Numbered from the stretch's first letter, positions 1 through 8,554 are shown. The stretch is 39,563 nucleotides of DNA from a bacterium (GCA_029211095.1 JARGFS010000009.1:1-39563); one strand, 5' to 3'. The notes: generated by a model not told the origin, from the letters alone. A program made the numbers and translations.

Positions 1-17
1 ATTGTACAAGAAAGCAA

Positions 18-1148
18 ATGCGTAATCTATCTAATAGAGTCTTATCGGTCTGCTTCGCCCTGCTTTTGGTACTGCTGACCCAGGCTGTCGAGGGGAAATC
101 TTCGGACAAGTCCGTGCGACCGTTCTTTCTCGATTTTTCAGTGGCTGTCCCCAAAGAGATTCCCAGGGAGATTCCTTCGGCTAGTAGTCCCCGGATTAGA
201 AGCGACCAATTGATTAAAGCGATCCTGGAGATTGACAAAAAGGGGAAGGTCAACTCGGTCTCAGCCGCGCCGGAAGCGGATACGGCATACCTTACCTTTT
301 GTACGGAGTACCTTCGGAACCTAAAATTCGACCCTGCGCTGAGAGGGAAGAAGAAGGTAAAGTCACGATTGCCGGTACTGGTGCATCTGGAACCGAGGCG
401 AGCGCTGCCCGATCTGCACTTTCCGGTCGATTCCAATCTATCTATTGCTAATCGATCACTCTATGAAGATGCCTTGGAGCTAAACGAATTCCAATTTCCG
501 AAGATAGAATACTTTCCCTCTTATTACAGCAATTTGAGGTGGTCGGACTCTACCCTGATAGTGCCGTATGTTCTGCTCAAACTTAGTCTGGATGCAGCTG
601 GCGAGATTACAGCTGTGGATGAGTTGAAATCAAGTTATCCCGCCTTCTCGGGACAATTGAGAACAGCCACACAATATGCACGTTTCACACCGATGACTAT
701 CGATGAAAAGGCAGTCAGTTGCAACTGTTATCTGATGGTCTCTTTCTTCCCCCAGGTCAACTATCCCAACAAGGCCTGGCGACCTGAGAATGTTCCGGGC
801 TTTTCCTTTGCGGAACTTAAGCAGTTGACGCTGTTCCCTGACACAGTTGGCCTGCTGTCACCTCCGTTGCCATCGTTCAATCATGGTGATCAATTCCCGG
901 TGCCGGACCGCTACGACAACCTCGTCGAAACAGTGACAGCTTATGTCACAATTGACACTACTGGTCTGCCGCAGCTGCTGCGAACAAACAAAAGCACGCC
1001 GAGACTGGTTGCGGCAACCCGAAAAATGTTTAACTCCATGCACTTTTATCCTTCCATAAATTATGCAGGGCAGCCCCGGCGGTTTTCCGGTTTAATGCGA
1101 ATCCACTTTAATGGTAGTGGAACCGTACGACTTGAATATCTTTGGTAA
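18..1148 (+). CDS. Secreted protein with three TonB-C-terminal-like repeats
   Basis: This 376-residue protein starts with a signal peptide (about residues 1-26: Arg near the N-terminus, Leu/Val-rich core, Ala-Val-Glu-Gly end). Three stretches (about 63-128, 180-250 and 305-370) each follow the TonB C-terminal domain layout: a beta strand, a D-x-x-G turn (IDKKGKV, LDAAGEI, IDTTGLP), a helix, then an F-x-P strand (LKFDPA, ARFTPM, MHFYPS) and a closing strand. No transmembrane anchor or proline-rich spacer follows the signal peptide, so it is not a normal TonB. The exbB-exbD-tonB cluster lies downstream on the same strand, which suggests a periplasmic accessory role. The repeat assignment is from pattern reading and the function is unknown. 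The ribosome site is weak and the upstream region is cut off by the window edge. Confidence 0.75.
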   Translation: MRNLSNRVLSVCFALLLVLLTQAVEGKSSDKSVRPFFLDFSVAVPKEIPREIPSASSPRIRSDQLIKAILEIDKKGKVNSVSAAPEADTAYLTFCTEYLRNLKFDPALRGKKKVKSRLPVLVHLEPRRALPDLHFPVDSNLSIANRSLYEDALELNEFQFPKIEYFPSYYSNLRWSDSTLIVPYVLLKLSLDAAGEITAVDELKSSYPAFSGQLRTATQYARFTPMTIDEKAVSCNCYLMVSFFPQVNYPNKAWRPENVPGFSFAELKQLTLFPDTVGLLSPPLPSFNHGDQFPVPDRYDNLVETVTAYVTIDTTGLPQLLRTNKSTPRLVAATRKMFNSMHFYPSINYAGQPRRFSGLMRIHFNGSGTVRLEYLW

Positions 1149-1418
1149 TCAAGAAGATTCAGGTCAGAGCACCCGTAACATAAGGACCAGCAATGAGTTG
1201 GGCGTGGGTGCCGTTTTGTCTCGCTTGAGCGAAAACCGCAAATGTTGCGCGTGGTCCGGGAGATTTTTACGGGGCGGTCTCTTTTTGTGATTGTAAGTCG
1301 TTGAAATACAAGCAGAAGAGATGACCTGCCGTGATTGCGATGCCCGTCTGGCATGGTTATTGAACCGTATAGCTTAGAATGACAACTGTGTGAAGGCTGG
1401 AAGAACCGGAGGGCTTGC
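1149..1418. other. Intergenic gap with no recognised gene
   Basis: This 270-base gap separates the TonB-C repeat protein from the small membrane protein. I found no convincing ORF, tRNA or strong terminator. A short imperfect hairpin (CGCT/AGCG, flanked by GTTTT/AAAAC) lies around 1215-1245. A promoter for the downstream genes may be here but I cannot single one out. Confidence 0.4.
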
Positions 1419-1688
1419 GTGTATAAGGATCAGAAAATAGCCAAGCTTCGAATGTGGACGACTATTCTCGACCGTGCTACAATCGTCGTGCTGACCATCG
1501 CCGCTCTCTATATTCAGTTGGCCTTTTCGATGGTGCTTTCAAACTGGTTTCGACTGCTGCTCGGGAGTCTGGCAATGGTGCTTTTTCTGATCGGATTTTG
1601 GTCGGAAATGGCACGAATTACTCGTCACATTACGGAGAATCTGGCCCGTATTCGTGGCGGTAAATATTCGCTTGACAATAGGTTGTAA
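1419..1688 (+). CDS. Small two-helix inner-membrane protein
   Basis: This 89-residue protein starts at GTG and has a clear ribosome site (GGAGGG about six bases upstream). Two hydrophobic segments are visible, about residues 17-40 and 44-62. They are followed by a basic cytoplasmic-looking tail containing RITRHITENLARIRGGKY. I do not recognise the family. It lies 32 bases before the TPR gene and points the same way into the ExbB/ExbD/TonB genes, so it is probably co-transcribed with them. A role as a small membrane subunit of that apparatus is only an inference from position. Confidence 0.6.
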   Translation: MYKDQKIAKLRMWTTILDRATIVVLTIAALYIQLAFSMVLSNWFRLLLGSLAMVLFLIGFWSEMARITRHITENLARIRGGKYSLDNRL

Positions 1689-1735
1689 AGCGTTAATTTG
1701 GCTAACCTGTGTGGCTTTAGATGAGGAATTCTGCT

Positions 1736-3676
1736 GTGGAAAAACGTAATAAATTGATTTTTTCTGCCTCCAAGTCCGTCCTGTTTTTGCTTATGGCGTT
1801 GGTGTTTTTCCAGCCGATCAACTCCGCTGATTTGAAGCCGGAAATTGCCGAAGCGCTTGATCAGGGAGACTCGGCCAAAGCGCTGGAAATGCTCAAGAGC
1901 GAAATTGAACTGGACAAGGGGTACTACTTTAATTATTACATGCTCGGTCTGATCTATTTCAATCAGGGGCAGTATGACAAAGCTCGTGAACCACTGGAAA
2001 CGGCGGTTGACAAGAAGAGCAAGCACTGGGAGTCAGTTTACCACCTGGGGCGGACCTATCTTTATCTGGGCGAACTGGAACTGGCCGAAAAAACCCTGAC
2101 CAAGGGCCTCAAGAAGTCAAGAGATCTCAAGCATCTTTTTGAGAACGGACTCGGTCTGATTGAGATGCGGCGGGAGAATTACTCAGACGCCGATCGGTAC
2201 TTCCGATCCGCTATCGTGGCGGACGACAAAAACGCTGAGTACCATATCAACCTGGGAGATGCAAATTTCTACCAGGGAATTCCATCACTTGCTATCAGTG
2301 AATACAAGACAGCCCTGGAACTGGACACGGCCGGACTGGAAGTTTACTACCACTGGGCCGAGGCCTGTCTTGAGATGAAAGACTATGGCTGCGCCATTGA
2401 GAAATTGAAAGTTGTTTTGAGTAAAGACTCAACCCATGCTCCGGCCTGGAACCGGGCGGGCGGAATCTATTTCAAGGCGGCCCTCTCAACCAGAACTCGG
2501 GATGAGCGCAAACAGCGTTTCATGGAGACAATCGGCTCCTACAAAAAATATCTCGAACTTTCCGGGGCCAAAGCGGACAGCAGCACGGTTCGTGCCTACT
2601 TTGAAACCGCTCTGTCTTATGCGAACATATTCGGCTTCGAAGATGCGGCGAAATATTTTGAGATGGTTCTCAGTATTCCGTATGAACCGAGAGATATTCA
2701 TTTCTATTATGGCAAATCTCTCTGGGGTATAAAAAAATATGAAGAAGCCGCCACACAGTTGCTCCGTCATATTGAGTGGGTGGCGGAGCAGGACGAAGAC
2801 TACCGCAATAATGTTGATGAAGCCGAACTCTACCGGCTGCTTGGAGACTCTTATTACTATCGTAAACCGGGGAAAGATTTCTTCTCGGCTATCAAATATT
2901 ACAAGAAATCTCTGGAAAACGACCCGGACCAGAAGCGAATTCTGCAGAACGTAGCGGTTGGCTATCACAGCACCAAAAGCTATGTGCAGGCGATTGAATA
3001 TTATGAAAAGCGGATCGCCCTCGGTCTTGACACAAACTCTGCCTCCATTTACAAGAACGCCGGCTATTGTGCCCTCAATATTGCCAACAACGGTGCCTCC
3101 GGTGAGGAAGACATTGATATCATGGACGAAGAAGAGGGCGAAGATATAGGTGGCGAGGCTGATCTCGGTGGCGTTGATCCGAATGTCGACTACTACCAGT
3201 TGGCCGTTGACTATATGGATAAATTTCTGGAGTACCATCCAACCGACACCAAAGTGTTGCTCCTCGTTGCCGACACCTACTTCCGCCAGATGGGCAATTG
3301 TGCCAAGGGGGTAGCCACTTATGAGCGACTTCTGGCGCTGGATGCCAACAATTGCGATGCCAAGAAGGCAATCGGCTACGCCTACTTTGGCGGTGAATGG
3401 TGTGAAAAGAATTATGATAAAGCGCTCAGGTATTTGCATGATGCGCAGAAATGTGTGAGCGCTGCCTCCGGTAATTGCGGCGATGCCGATTTGATGCTAT
3501 GGATTGCCCAGTGCTATCATCTGAAAGCTGCCGACATTGTCGCTGCCAAGGGAGATGCCAACGAAGAATTTAAGCAGGCCTTTACCTGGTATGGAAAAGT
3601 TCTCAAGTGTGAGCCAAACAATGAGCCCGCCAAGAAGGGACAGGATGACACACGCTTTGAGTTTTTTGATAAATAA
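1736..3676 (+). CDS. Secreted TPR-repeat protein of the Ton cluster
   Basis: About 646 residues. A signal-like hydrophobic segment near the N-terminus (SVLFLLMALVFFQPINSA) is followed by about a dozen tetratricopeptide repeats with the usual A-x-x-x-Y/F and A-x-x-x-A-L-x-x-x-P spacing. I chose the GTG at 1736 because GAGGAA sits seven bases upstream of it. The in-frame ATG at 1721 has no ribosome site, although it would only add five residues. An acidic insert (about residues 453-480, EEDIDIMDEEEGED) breaks the repeat array, and Cys residues accumulate in the C-terminal repeats. TPR proteins encoded beside ExbB/ExbD/TonB sets are known in other Gram-negatives as periplasmic partners. I infer the same here and do not see which protein it binds. 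Confidence 0.85.
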   Translation: MEKRNKLIFSASKSVLFLLMALVFFQPINSADLKPEIAEALDQGDSAKALEMLKSEIELDKGYYFNYYMLGLIYFNQGQYDKAREPLETAVDKKSKHWESVYHLGRTYLYLGELELAEKTLTKGLKKSRDLKHLFENGLGLIEMRRENYSDADRYFRSAIVADDKNAEYHINLGDANFYQGIPSLAISEYKTALELDTAGLEVYYHWAEACLEMKDYGCAIEKLKVVLSKDSTHAPAWNRAGGIYFKAALSTRTRDERKQRFMETIGSYKKYLELSGAKADSSTVRAYFETALSYANIFGFEDAAKYFEMVLSIPYEPRDIHFYYGKSLWGIKKYEEAATQLLRHIEWVAEQDEDYRNNVDEAELYRLLGDSYYYRKPGKDFFSAIKYYKKSLENDPDQKRILQNVAVGYHSTKSYVQAIEYYEKRIALGLDTNSASIYKNAGYCALNIANNGASGEEDIDIMDEEEGEDIGGEADLGGVDPNVDYYQLAVDYMDKFLEYHPTDTKVLLLVADTYFRQMGNCAKGVATYERLLALDANNCDAKKAIGYAYFGGEWCEKNYDKALRYLHDAQKCVSAASGNCGDADLMLWIAQCYHLKAADIVAAKGDANEEFKQAFTWYGKVLKCEPNNEPAKKGQDDTRFEFFDK

Positions 3677-3707
3677 CTACTCTAACTAAAACGTTCCCGG
3701 AGCATGA

Positions 3708-4718
3708 ATGACGGATAAAGGAAAAAAGGAAGATAGTTCAGGCCGAATTAAAGAGTCAAAGAGATTCAGCTATATCGGTTTTGAAGTATTCCCCGGTGAG
3801 CCGAAAGATCTCTTTAAGTCTGATGCTGAAAAAAAGAAATTCGTTGGGAATGTCCAGGCGCGGCGCGATCGCCACGACATAGTACGCGAAGACTGCAAAC
3901 TGCTTGAAGAGCGCGTCTCACTGCTTGACAAAGTAGTGATGACGATTGCTTCGATTGTAGTTATTGCCGCCATCTTCGCCCCCTGGTATTCAGTCTATAA
4001 CGAAGTTGTCGATGAGCCGACCGCAGAGCCTGCCGTGGTTAACCAGGCTGACTCTCTGGGTCTGCTCGCACAGTTGGATGATTCACTGGCGACAGTAACT
4101 GATAGCGACGCCCTCAACAACGCTGCCGATGCAGTTGAAGACTCGGTGAGTGCTTTGGCGGCCACTGCAGCTGCTGATGCCGAGGAGCCACCAGAAGGCA
4201 CTGATGGTGCCGCTGCCGAAGGTTCTGGCGGTGTGATCGAGAATACTGCCAACGAGCAGATTCTTCATGGTTATGTCGGGCGTAAGAGTGTTCACAAAGA
4301 GTACGAGTATCTTAGCGGATTGGGGATGCTTACTACTTTGGGATCAGTCGGTTCGTCGGTATTCTCCTCCGGATTTGTTCTGATTATATCGGCGGTGCTG
4401 ATGCTTTTGTATCTGGTTTTATGCATTGCTCTTCCCGGCTACACTCTGTATGGTTTGTACGGACTCAAAGGGGATGCCGATCAAAAAGCTCTGGCACTCA
4501 AAAGAATTGTCAGATTCAATTGGATTCCTGTCATAATGTTTGTGCTCCTGCTGTTCATCTCTTTTTTTGGAGCAGACTATGGATTTGATGCCGAGTCTAT
4601 GTATTCATCGCTGGGCAGTTCATATGGCATAGGTACGCTGTTTGGAACACTCAATTGGGGGGTATTGGTATCTCTCTGCGGGTTTGTTCTGGTAGCGGCC
4701 AAAGGTTCGGAAATATAA
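3708..4718 (+). CDS. Four-helix membrane protein with acidic periplasmic loop
   Basis: 336 residues, family not recognised. The first 75 residues are charged and cytoplasmic-looking (contains YIGFEVFPGEPKD). One helix follows at about 76-92, then a long Ala/Asp/Glu-rich loop (about 99-180) of low complexity, then three more helices (about 222-245, 272-288 and 310-332). The start has GGAG five bases upstream. The gene lies between the TPR gene (31-base gap) and exbB (30-base gap), so it is very likely part of the same operon. It may be a structural membrane partner of the ExbB/ExbD motor. That is inference from position only. Confidence 0.7.
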   Translation: MTDKGKKEDSSGRIKESKRFSYIGFEVFPGEPKDLFKSDAEKKKFVGNVQARRDRHDIVREDCKLLEERVSLLDKVVMTIASIVVIAAIFAPWYSVYNEVVDEPTAEPAVVNQADSLGLLAQLDDSLATVTDSDALNNAADAVEDSVSALAATAAADAEEPPEGTDGAAAEGSGGVIENTANEQILHGYVGRKSVHKEYEYLSGLGMLTTLGSVGSSVFSSGFVLIISAVLMLLYLVLCIALPGYTLYGLYGLKGDADQKALALKRIVRFNWIPVIMFVLLLFISFFGADYGFDAESMYSSLGSSYGIGTLFGTLNWGVLVSLCGFVLVAAKGSEI

Positions 4719-4748
4719 ATAGTTAACATATTGTGGAGGTTCTTTTAA

Positions 4749-5504
4749 GTGGTTAAGCAAACAATTTTCGTGACTCTCAACGCTTTGATAGCGTTTGCCA
4801 TCTCAGCCGGTCTCTTTTATGGAGTCTTCCAGCACTCGACCAACCCGATTGTTCACTCTGTCTTTCAGGGCGGGCCTCTGGTTGTTCTGTTGATGATGAT
4901 CCTGCTGATGCTGATCGTCTTCATCGTTGAACGTTATCTCTCATTGTATGGCGCGGCCAAAGGAAAAAGCTCCGTTCAGGTCTTTTTCAAGAAGTTAGTC
5001 ACCCTGCTTCAGGCCGACGACCTTGATGGCGCCCTGGCCGCTTGTGACAAACAGCGTGGCACCACCGCCAATGTTCTTCGTTCCGGAATTGAACGGTACC
5101 GCGAAGTCAAAGATGGCGCCGGTGATGGCGAAAAGAGAATCCAGTTGACTCAGACGGCTATCGAAGAAGCTAATGCTCTTGAAGGACCGCTGCTCGAGCG
5201 CAACTTGATCGCCCTTTCTACGATTGCTTCAATTGCGACCATGGTAGGTCTGCTCGGAACAACCATCGGTATGATTCGTGCTTTTGCCGCGACTGGTAAC
5301 GTTGAAGGTGGCGTTATCGATGCTACCGCTCTGGCGACTGGTATTTCCGAGGCGCTGGTTAATACCGCCGGTGGTCTTATCTCCGGTATCCTCGGTATTT
5401 TCTTCTACAACTTTTTTGTTAACAAGGTAGACGCATTTAACTACACGACTGACGAAGCTACCTTTGAAGTTCTCCAGATTCTCAAGGAAAAACAGGGTAT
5501 CTAA
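4749..5504 (+). CDS. exbB: MotA/TolQ/ExbB proton-channel family protein
   Basis: 251 residues, inner membrane. ExbB forms the proton channel with ExbD and powers TonB. The family signature is plain: GLLGTTIGMIRAF followed by ATGISEALVNTAGGL in the last two helices (about 157-187 and 197-230), which line the channel. Two N-terminal helices (about 9-27 and 41-64) flank a short periplasmic loop, one helix more than the minimal ExbB topology. The start is GTG with TGGAGGT nine bases before it. It is followed three bases later by exbD. TolQ is the alternative name, but the two TonB-domain proteins downstream favour ExbB. Confidence 0.92.
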   Translation: MVKQTIFVTLNALIAFAISAGLFYGVFQHSTNPIVHSVFQGGPLVVLLMMILLMLIVFIVERYLSLYGAAKGKSSVQVFFKKLVTLLQADDLDGALAACDKQRGTTANVLRSGIERYREVKDGAGDGEKRIQLTQTAIEEANALEGPLLERNLIALSTIASIATMVGLLGTTIGMIRAFAATGNVEGGVIDATALATGISEALVNTAGGLISGILGIFFYNFFVNKVDAFNYTTDEATFEVLQILKEKQGI

Positions 5505-5507
5505 GCT

Positions 5508-5975
5508 ATGGCGATTAAGAAAAAACGGCGGGTCGCGATTAGAATTGATATGACACCAATGGTGGATATCGCATTCCTGCTGCTGATTTTCTACATGGCA
5601 ACAACCACCTTTAAGCCACCGGAAGCAAAAGCTGTGGAGCTTCCGCAGTCACATTCCCAGATTGAGTTGCCCGACAAGAACATTATCAATATTACCGTGA
5701 CTAAGTATGACTCGATCTATGTTGACTGGGTTGAGATTGCCAAGATCATGATTGATGGTCAGGAAGTTGAGACCACGGTCCGGGTTGTCAGGAATGCGGA
5801 CAAATACAGCGTAGCTCCTGAAATTCTCCGGGCGCGAGCCAAGAATATCAGGGCGTTGGTTGTGATTAAGGCGGATAGAAGAGCGCCTTATGGCACTATG
5901 GCTGATGTTATGACGGCTATGCAGGAAAACAGTTTGGAGAGGTTCTTGATCATTACTGATCAGGAAACAGAATAA
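5508..5975 (+). CDS. exbD: ExbD/TolR family protein (first copy)
   Basis: 155 residues, a single-helix inner-membrane protein with a periplasmic domain. A basic N-terminus precedes the diagnostic motif IDMTPMVDIAFLLLIFY. Asp20 is the expected proton-carrying aspartate. The C-terminal half (VVIKADRRAPYGTMADVMTAM) is the usual ExbD periplasmic fold. It starts three bases after the exbB stop with only a distant AGGG, so translational coupling is likely. It is one of two adjacent ExbD genes, suggesting a hetero-ExbD complex. Confidence 0.93.
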   Translation: MAIKKKRRVAIRIDMTPMVDIAFLLLIFYMATTTFKPPEAKAVELPQSHSQIELPDKNIINITVTKYDSIYVDWVEIAKIMIDGQEVETTVRVVRNADKYSVAPEILRARAKNIRALVVIKADRRAPYGTMADVMTAMQENSLERFLIITDQETE

Positions 5976-5988
5976 CCGTTTCCCTGAT
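5959..5988 (+). other. Hairpin straddling the first exbD stop codon
   Basis: ATCAGGAAAC (5959-5968) can pair with GTTTCCCTGAT (5978-5988) with a single bulged base. It covers the exbD stop and has no U-tract after it, so it is not a normal terminator. It could protect mRNA ends or tune expression of the second exbD. This is a sequence observation only. Confidence 0.35.
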
Positions 5989-6047
5989 GGAAAGATTCTT
6001 GGTCCATATGTGTATAAACAATGGAAATATAGGAGCTTGTTTGGTAT

Positions 6048-6695
6048 ATGGCTGGTGATGTTGTAGAACGGGCGTCAAAAGGCGGAAAAAAAGGTCTAAG
6101 ACGACCCAAACGAAGAATCTCAATTAGAATCGATATGACCCCAATGGTCGATATCGCTTTTCTGTTGTTGATTTTCTATATGGTTTCAACGGTGTTTTCC
6201 ATGCCTCAGGCAATGGAGATAAATCTCCCGCCAGCTGACTCCGATCAAGTTCCTGTTAAGGAATCGAATCTGTTCACGCTCAGGGTAGATGCTGAAAGCA
6301 GATTCTGGTGGAACCTCAAAACACCAACACCGGAGAACCTGCCGGTCTTGATTCCATCTGATCCGGAGGCGGCTGATTCTCTGGGATACCAGATGTGGCC
6401 GGACACCTTGCGTGAGTTGCTTCGCACTCAGAACCAGGAAAATCCAAAACTGAGTACGTTGATTTTGATCCATCCGAAAGCTACCTATGCTGACATGGTT
6501 AATATTCTTGATGAAATTGATCTGCTGGAACGATCCTGGAACCAATATACGGCCGATGATCTGGGTAAGGACGTCAAGGAACTCACCCGGGATGAGAAAT
6601 TCTCTTATCGATACGCCAACGGCCAATGGGAGGATCGGGATGACAAGATCATGGATGCCGCACTTCAACAAGCGATTGAAAGGGGTGAATTATAA
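6048..6695 (+). CDS. exbD: ExbD/TolR family protein (second copy, extended C-terminus)
   Basis: 215 residues. It carries the same signature as the first copy, IDMTPMVDIAFLLLIFYM, with the critical aspartate at residue 35. The cytoplasmic N-terminus is longer and more basic (KGGKKGLRRPKRR). The periplasmic domain ends about residue 165 (ILIHPKATYADMVNILDEID). An additional charged tail of roughly 45 residues then follows, ending KIMDAALQQAIERGEL, which is not part of a standard ExbD. AGGAG lies 12 bases before the ATG, which is long spacing. The stop overlaps the tonB start by one base (TAATG). Confidence 0.92.
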   Translation: MAGDVVERASKGGKKGLRRPKRRISIRIDMTPMVDIAFLLLIFYMVSTVFSMPQAMEINLPPADSDQVPVKESNLFTLRVDAESRFWWNLKTPTPENLPVLIPSDPEAADSLGYQMWPDTLRELLRTQNQENPKLSTLILIHPKATYADMVNILDEIDLLERSWNQYTADDLGKDVKELTRDEKFSYRYANGQWEDRDDKIMDAALQQAIERGEL

Positions 6696-7435
6696 TGTCG
6701 TCCCGTCGTCTTGAAAATACGCTGTATTCCCCGTATGGGGCTTATGAGTTGAAGTCCAAATATCAGAGGAACTTCTCGCTCGGATCGTTAACCAATCTCG
6801 TTATTGTCCTGCTTATCCTAGGGACCGCCTGGGTGATGAAGGCGATGAGTGCAGATGAAATTTTGGAAGCGCCGGCGGTGGTCATTAAAACAGTTGCTGA
6901 TTTGGGCCCGCCGCCGAGTATCGCCAAAAAGCCTCCACAGGTTCAGGTTGAAAAACCAAATGTGGCTATGCCCAAGGTTGGTATTCCAAAACCGGTAGCT
7001 GATGATGAGGTTCTTGATGAGGATGTTGTCATTGCTTCTCGCGAAGATTTGGCCGAAATTGTAGCTCCTGATATCACGGCCGGGGCGGGAGGTGGTGACA
7101 TTGTCGTTGACATTGCCGATGATGACTTCATTCCGGCTCCCGATGCCTTTGTTGCGGTAGAAATCTATCCAGAGATGATCTATGAGCATAAGTCTGATTA
7201 TCCCCGTCTGGCCAAACAGGCCGGACTTGAGGGAGTTGTCTGGGTCAAAGCTCTGGTTGATGAGAGCGGAAAAGTAATGAAGGCTATTGTCGGTAAGAGC
7301 TCTGGAGTGACTTCGTTGGATGAAGCAGCCGTACAGGCAGCCTTCAAATGCACCTATAAACCGGGCATTCAGAATGGTCGCCCGATCAAAGTCTGGGTCA
7401 CCTACAAGGTAGAATATAATTTGACCAAAGGCTAA
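6695..7435 (+). CDS. tonB: TonB-family energy transducer (first copy)
   Basis: 246 residues. The cytoplasmic N-terminus holds a motif shared with the second copy (YGAYELKSKYQRN, residues 14-26). One helix follows (about 31-49), then a Pro/Val-rich spacer (PPPSIAKKPPQVQVEKP), then a C-terminal TonB domain from about 155 (EMIYEHKSDYPRLAKQAGLEG ... CTYKPGIQNGRPIKVWV). TonB relays motor energy across the periplasm to outer-membrane receptors. The start codon overlaps the exbD stop, so it is translationally coupled. A strong terminator follows. No TonB-dependent receptor is in the window, so the substrate is unknown. Confidence 0.93.
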   Translation: MSSRRLENTLYSPYGAYELKSKYQRNFSLGSLTNLVIVLLILGTAWVMKAMSADEILEAPAVVIKTVADLGPPPSIAKKPPQVQVEKPNVAMPKVGIPKPVADDEVLDEDVVIASREDLAEIVAPDITAGAGGGDIVVDIADDDFIPAPDAFVAVEIYPEMIYEHKSDYPRLAKQAGLEGVVWVKALVDESGKVMKAIVGKSSGVTSLDEAAVQAAFKCTYKPGIQNGRPIKVWVTYKVEYNLTKG

Positions 7436-7460
7436 ACCCGGTTTATCCGAGAGATTTGTT

Positions 7461-7494
7461 AAAAGGCGTTCACGATGTGAACGCCTTTTTTTTG
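7461..7494 (+). terminator. Rho-independent terminator after tonB
   Basis: A perfect 12-bp stem (AAAAGGCGTTCA, 7461-7472, with TGAACGCCTTTT, 7478-7489) has a five-base loop and runs into a T-tract to 7493. It lies 26 bases after the first tonB and separates it from the second. Confidence 0.9.
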
Positions 7495-7610
7495 TTGTCA
7501 AATATCCGTTTAACAATTGAGTCCTCATAGTCGTCTATTAATTGTAGACAACAATTCAATACCCTCACATTAAAGCATATTACCCGGGACCGCCGGAAAG
7601 AGGGGATCGG

Positions 7611-8348
7611 ATGCACCCGAATAGAAAGCACCTTTACAACGAATATGGCGCTCACGCGCTGAAAAGATCGTACCAGCGGAATATGGGAATAGGTTTCTTG
7701 ACCGTGTTCATTATGGTCGTCACGGTGACAGGAGCAGGCTGGTTTCTGATTCCTGAGGCTGACGCCGTCGCGCCGCCGGTTGAACCGGGACCGGATACAA
7801 CCATTGTAAGGCTGATTCCGCCCCTCACAATTATTCCAGAGCCGCCCGCAGTCAGCAGGGGTGGTGCTGCCAGTATCGCTGCTGGAATCGGAATCCCGGT
7901 GCCAGTCCCGGACGAAGAGTTCATGGAGGACACAACTGTGATCGCTTCCCGCTCCGAACTGGCCGCTGTGGTCGGAGCCGCGGCGGAGCCCTCTGGCGAA
8001 AACGGGACAATGCCCCCTATTGATGGCGAGACGGGATTTTATCTGCCACCCCCCGATACATTTATCGCGCTTGAAATATACCCCGAGATGATCTATGAGC
8101 AGAAGCCGGAGTATCCACGGCTGGCCGTCCAGGCGGGGCTTGAGGGTGTCTTATGGGTTAAGGCGCTTATCGATGAAAAAGGAGAAGTCTTAAAGGCAAT
8201 TGTCGGTCGTTCGTCGGGTGTGAAGTCCCTTGATAATTCAGCGATCAAAGCGGCCTATAAAAACAGGTTCAAACCGGGAATACAGAACGGTCGTCCTGTA
8301 AAAATCTGGGTGACCTATAAAGTCAAATTCAGTCTTAGTACCGACTGA
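7611..8348 (+). CDS. tonB: TonB-family energy transducer (second copy)
   Basis: 245 residues and clearly a paralogue of the upstream TonB. It shares the N-terminal YGAHALKRSYQRN motif, one helix (about 27-46), a Pro-rich spacer, a DEEFMEDTTVIASRSEL segment matching the first copy, and the same C-terminal TonB domain ending KPGIQNGRPVKIWVTYKVKFSL. The ATG has GAGGGGAT just upstream. It sits after the terminator, so it needs its own promoter. None stands out in 7495-7610. The spacers differ most between the copies, which would let the two reach different outer-membrane partners (inference). Confidence 0.92.
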   Translation: MHPNRKHLYNEYGAHALKRSYQRNMGIGFLTVFIMVVTVTGAGWFLIPEADAVAPPVEPGPDTTIVRLIPPLTIIPEPPAVSRGGAASIAAGIGIPVPVPDEEFMEDTTVIASRSELAAVVGAAAEPSGENGTMPPIDGETGFYLPPPDTFIALEIYPEMIYEQKPEYPRLAVQAGLEGVLWVKALIDEKGEVLKAIVGRSSGVKSLDNSAIKAAYKNRFKPGIQNGRPVKIWVTYKVKFSLSTD

Positions 8349-8358
8349 GATTAAGTAG

Positions 8359-8407
8359 GTCGAAATCCCCTTGACTGTCCCGAGCTTGACAAGGGGTGGG
8401 TTTCGAC
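8359..8407. repeat. Inverted repeat of a dispersed type
   Basis: GTCGAAATCCCCTTG (8359-8373) pairs imperfectly with a right arm at 8390-8407 (CAAGGGGTGGGTTTCGAC). The middle holds GTCCCGAGCTTGAC, which resembles the GTCCTGAGCTAAGTCGAAGG at about 14168-14187. A second small palindrome, GGGACC-ATGAA-GGTCCC, lies at 8460-8476. This gap (8349-8554) has no gene. Confidence 0.5.
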
Positions 8408-8494
8408 ACTCCTATTGTACTCCAAGTCGTTGGTAGTGCTCAGATAGATATGAATTGTCGGGACCATGAAGGTCCCTACCTACGAAACAGAGCT

Positions 8495-8528
8495 GAAACA
8501 AAAAGGGCCGATGGTTCCATCGGCCCTT
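8495..8528 (-). terminator. Terminator of the LVIVD/dockerin gene
   Basis: On the minus strand an 11-bp GC-rich stem (AAGGGCCGATG / CATCGGCCCTT, 8503-8513 with 8518-8528) is followed by TTTTTGTTT. It lies 27 bases beyond the stop of the minus-strand gene at 8555. Confidence 0.8.
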
Positions 8529-8554
8529 AGAATTAAATTTCAATATTCGACTGA

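Noticed and set aside
2486-3439. 317-codon minus-strand frame opposite the TPR gene
   Set aside because: It is antisense to clear TPR coding sequence and reads as a low-quality hydrophobic shadow.
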